Program-made: the position numbers and the translations under genes
Part shown: one piece after another, positions 43,329 through 45,646 of the stretch
Numbering within the stretch: the first letter of the stretch is position 1
Layout of the letters: the number at the start of each line of letters is the position of its first letter
Notes under the pieces: model-generated
What the model was told of the DNA's origin: nothing
Databases searched by the model: none
What the model saw: the letters and a program-made list of their open reading frames with translations, nothing else
Origin: Clostridia bacterium
GTDB taxonomy: Bacteria; Bacillota; Clostridia; TANB77; CAG-508
NCBI GenBank assembly: GCA_017524665.1
Contig: JAFXVF010000001.1
Location: 1-45,646, forward strand
Reading direction: 5' to 3'
DNA: 45,646 nucleotides

Positions 43329-45646
43329 ATGAAGGGGAAAATTCAATCTTCAAGAATGAAGAAAACAATTGCAATAGTTTCAGCCATAGCAGTTTTAGCT
43401 GCAGGTGCGGTAACTGGTGTAACAATGTTCTTAAAAGATGACGGAACTGCACAAGCTGCATCAGCTGAAAATCAAATTGCAACTAACCCAGTTCAAGGGG
43501 AAACAACACAAAATCCTACGACCACTCCAGAACCAAGTGGCACAGGAGAAAATGAAGGAACAGAAAATGAAGGAACTACTCAACCTGTTGAAGGAGATCA
43601 AACTGCTCAAACACCAGCGGATGCAACAACTACTCCAGCAGGAACTGCTGATGCGGGAGCAACTGCTAGACCAACAACAGCCGCTACAACACCAGCAGGA
43701 GCACCTACAGGAGCAGCTGCAGCAGGTCAACCAACTGAATTTATTACATTTAGAGATAGACTTATATCAGAAGACTTTTTAGTTGGATGGGTACCTACAA
43801 CTGTACCTGGTATAGTAACAGGAGAAAGAGATATTTTCAAACCAACACTAGAAATTGTAAAAAACAGTTATACAGAAAGTGATATGGCCCAAGAAGATGG
43901 GTCACTTGTGAGACCAGAAGAATCAAAATACAACAGTGTTACTCCTGGAGAATTAATCGTATATGAAATAAAAGTAATAAATACTAGTGACGTTGATGCA
44001 AACAACATCAAGGTCTATGATGTTGTGCCAGAAAATACTACTCTTATTGAAGTAGGACCAGAAGGAAAAGAAGAAAACGGTAAAATTGTATGGAACGTTA
44101 ATATTCCAAAGCAAACAGAAGTTGCCTTGAGATTTTTAGTTAGTGTTAATGATAATGTTGAAGGCTCAATTACAAACGTTGCAACAGTTGATGGAAGAAA
44201 GACAAACGAAACTGGAAATGCAGTTATAAAATCTGAAAAGACATCAGAAATATATAGAGCAGGAAAGAAAGTCAACGGACCTGCTAATATTGGTGATGAA
44301 ATTAAATATACAATAACAGTAGAAAACACAGGAAACATTGACACTACAACATTTGTAAAAGATACAGTACCTGAAAATACTAAATTAGTTTCAAAAATAA
44401 TGCTTGACGGAAATGAAATTACAGAAGAAGCTATGACAAAGGGCATGGATGTTACTGTAAAAGCTAATGCAGTTGCAAAGCTTACATTTACTGTTGAGGT
44501 TGAAAAAGTTGACGGAGCAATAGAAAATACTGCAACAGTTGGAAGAAGAAATCCTACTGAGACAGTAAAGACTTCAAACTTGGAATTAAGCAAAACAGTA
44601 AGTGATGCATTAGATGGAGAATATGGAGACAGCGTAACATTAAAAGTTGGCCAAACAGCATACTTTAAAATCATATTAAAAAATACAGGTAGTGAAGAAT
44701 TAAACGTAGCCGTAAACGACGCTATGAGCAATAACAAAGGAATAGATTTATACGATGGAGAAGAAAAAATAGGCGAAACAGTAGCTTTAGCTGCTGGAGA
44801 GGAAAAAACTTTAACTGGAACATATGTAATGACACAAGAAGACGTAGACAACCAAAAGGAAATTATCAATACTGCTAAAGCATCTGATGATACTATACCA
44901 GACCCAGATGATCCTGCAACAATAGTGCCAGAAGAAGCAGAACCTCATATAACAGTTATAAAAGAAACAGCATCTGTAATATATTCAGGAGAAGAAAACG
45001 AAGAAGAAATAACAGAGACAACAAGAGTAAGAGCTAATGACGTAATTATATATACAATTAATGTAAAAAATGACGGAAATGTTACATTAAAAAATGTAAA
45101 AGTAACAGATAGCCTAAATATTGTAAGCAATGATAAAGAAGTTAAAGCAGGAGAAGAAATAGACACAATTGCAAGCTTAGCTCCTGGAGAAGAAAAAACA
45201 TATACTGTAAATTATACCGTTACACAAGAAGATGTTGACAAGGGAGAACCAATTAAAAACACTGCAGTAGCTACAGATGGCAAAACAACAGATGATGATG
45301 ATTCAGACAAAGACATTCCAGTAAACCCTGATGCAGATATAACAGTAACAAAGGTATGGGAAGACGATGATAACAAAGTAGGAGTAAGACCAGAGACACA
45401 AGATATTACGGTTACAGGGCTAGATGGAGAAAGCAAAACTGTTACATTAGAATCTAATAATGCAGAATCAAATACATGGACAACAAAGGTTACTGGATTA
45501 AGAAAATATGATAAAAACGGAAATGAAATTGAATATACAGCAAAAGAAGACAATGTGCCAGAACACTATACAAAGAGTGAAGATGGCCTAACAGTAACAA
45601 ACACAATAGATTATGATACATTTAAGCAAGACGTAGAATTAAAGAA
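43329..45646 (+). CDS. Large surface protein with DUF11 and Cna_B domains, cut by window end
   Basis: ATG 43329 behind GGGGGA; the frame is open to the last base (772 codons visible). Seen: a signal peptide (about 1-38, MKKTIAIVSAIAVLAAGAV core), a Thr/Pro/Ala/Gly-rich linker (about 45-135), several DUF11-type beta repeats (about 155-670; recurring TITVENTGN, YTINVKNDGNVTLKN and TNVATVDG-like strands), then a Cna_B domain start (TVTKVWEDDDNKVGVRP, ITVTGLDG, LRKYDKNGNEIEYTAKED). Known: such proteins are adhesins or pilin-like stalks anchored by sortase. A C-terminal LPxTx signal is expected beyond the edge. Codon use is like the neighbours. Confidence 0.88.
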   Translation, partial: MKGKIQSSRMKKTIAIVSAIAVLAAGAVTGVTMFLKDDGTAQAASAENQIATNPVQGETTQNPTTTPEPSGTGENEGTENEGTTQPVEGDQTAQTPADATTTPAGTADAGATARPTTAATTPAGAPTGAAAAGQPTEFITFRDRLISEDFLVGWVPTTVPGIVTGERDIFKPTLEIVKNSYTESDMAQEDGSLVRPEESKYNSVTPGELIVYEIKVINTSDVDANNIKVYDVVPENTTLIEVGPEGKEENGKIVWNVNIPKQTEVALRFLVSVNDNVEGSITNVATVDGRKTNETGNAVIKSEKTSEIYRAGKKVNGPANIGDEIKYTITVENTGNIDTTTFVKDTVPENTKLVSKIMLDGNEITEEAMTKGMDVTVKANAVAKLTFTVEVEKVDGAIENTATVGRRNPTETVKTSNLELSKTVSDALDGEYGDSVTLKVGQTAYFKIILKNTGSEELNVAVNDAMSNNKGIDLYDGEEKIGETVALAAGEEKTLTGTYVMTQEDVDNQKEIINTAKASDDTIPDPDDPATIVPEEAEPHITVIKETASVIYSGEENEEEITETTRVRANDVIIYTINVKNDGNVTLKNVKVTDSLNIVSNDKEVKAGEEIDTIASLAPGEEKTYTVNYTVTQEDVDKGEPIKNTAVATDGKTTDDDDSDKDIPVNPDADITVTKVWEDDDNKVGVRPETQDITVTGLDGESKTVTLESNNAESNTWTTKVTGLRKYDKNGNEIEYTAKEDNVPEHYTKSEDGLTVTNTIDYDTFKQDVELK

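Overview
The window holds two kinds of DNA. From about 2.0 kb to the right end it is an AT-rich chromosome segment of a spore-lineage Firmicute (Clostridia-like). It uses AGA for arginine, TAA stops and strong AGGAGG ribosome sites. It carries a CtsR-McsA-McsB-ClpC operon, a SpoVM-like peptide and the Bacillus/Clostridium gene order stp-prkC-rpe...spoVM-rpmB...recG. The first ~1.7 kb is visibly GC-rich and carries a DUF3048 lipoprotein gene (cut by the left edge) and a DUF4364 gene. The two meet inside a cluster of five minus-strand tRNA genes (Val, Asp, Phe, Gly, Cys), which looks like an assembly chimera or, less likely, a transfer boundary.

Layout: GC-rich end and tRNA cluster (1-2.2 kb); candidate structured RNA with its own promoter, then a Thg1-like tRNA nucleotidyltransferase (2.2-3.1 kb); rplU-rpmA, trpS, obgE, lexA (3.1-7.2 kb); ctsR operon (7.3-12.1 kb); cell-wall deacetylase, small membrane protein, cysteine desulfurase (12.1-15.5 kb); nfeD and SPFH on the minus strand (15.5-17 kb); GH18 hydrolase, unknown protein, greA, pyrG, rlmN, stp, prkC, rpe (17-26.7 kb); bactofilin-like membrane protein and nth (minus), a 49-aa membrane peptide, spoVM, rpmB (26.7-29.4 kb); a ~255-nt palindromic element; recG, folD, dprA (29.7-33.6 kb); class A PBP, FemAB-type transferase, alanine racemase, DUF1189 protein, ftsH (33.7-41.5 kb); and a sortase locus with an LPVTA-bearing surface protein, a sortase and a large DUF11/Cna_B surface protein cut by the right edge, behind a five-fold direct-repeat regulatory array (41.5 kb-end).

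The main discovery candidate is translational. Five conserved genes (cysteine desulfurase, rlmN, prkC, recG, alr) are each broken by +1 frameshifts, seven in all. Every one is an extra C immediately before a conserved glycine GGN codon, so that the zero frame meets an in-frame CGG exactly where the shift is needed. I found no in-frame CGG used as an ordinary arginine codon in any gene right of the tRNA cluster, whereas the GC-rich left end uses CGG as arginine at least four times. The simplest reading is that CGG is unassigned or hungry in this organism and is decoded by +1 frameshifting (C-GGN, or CGGN read as glycine). That would make these seven genes intact. All codon scans were done by eye.
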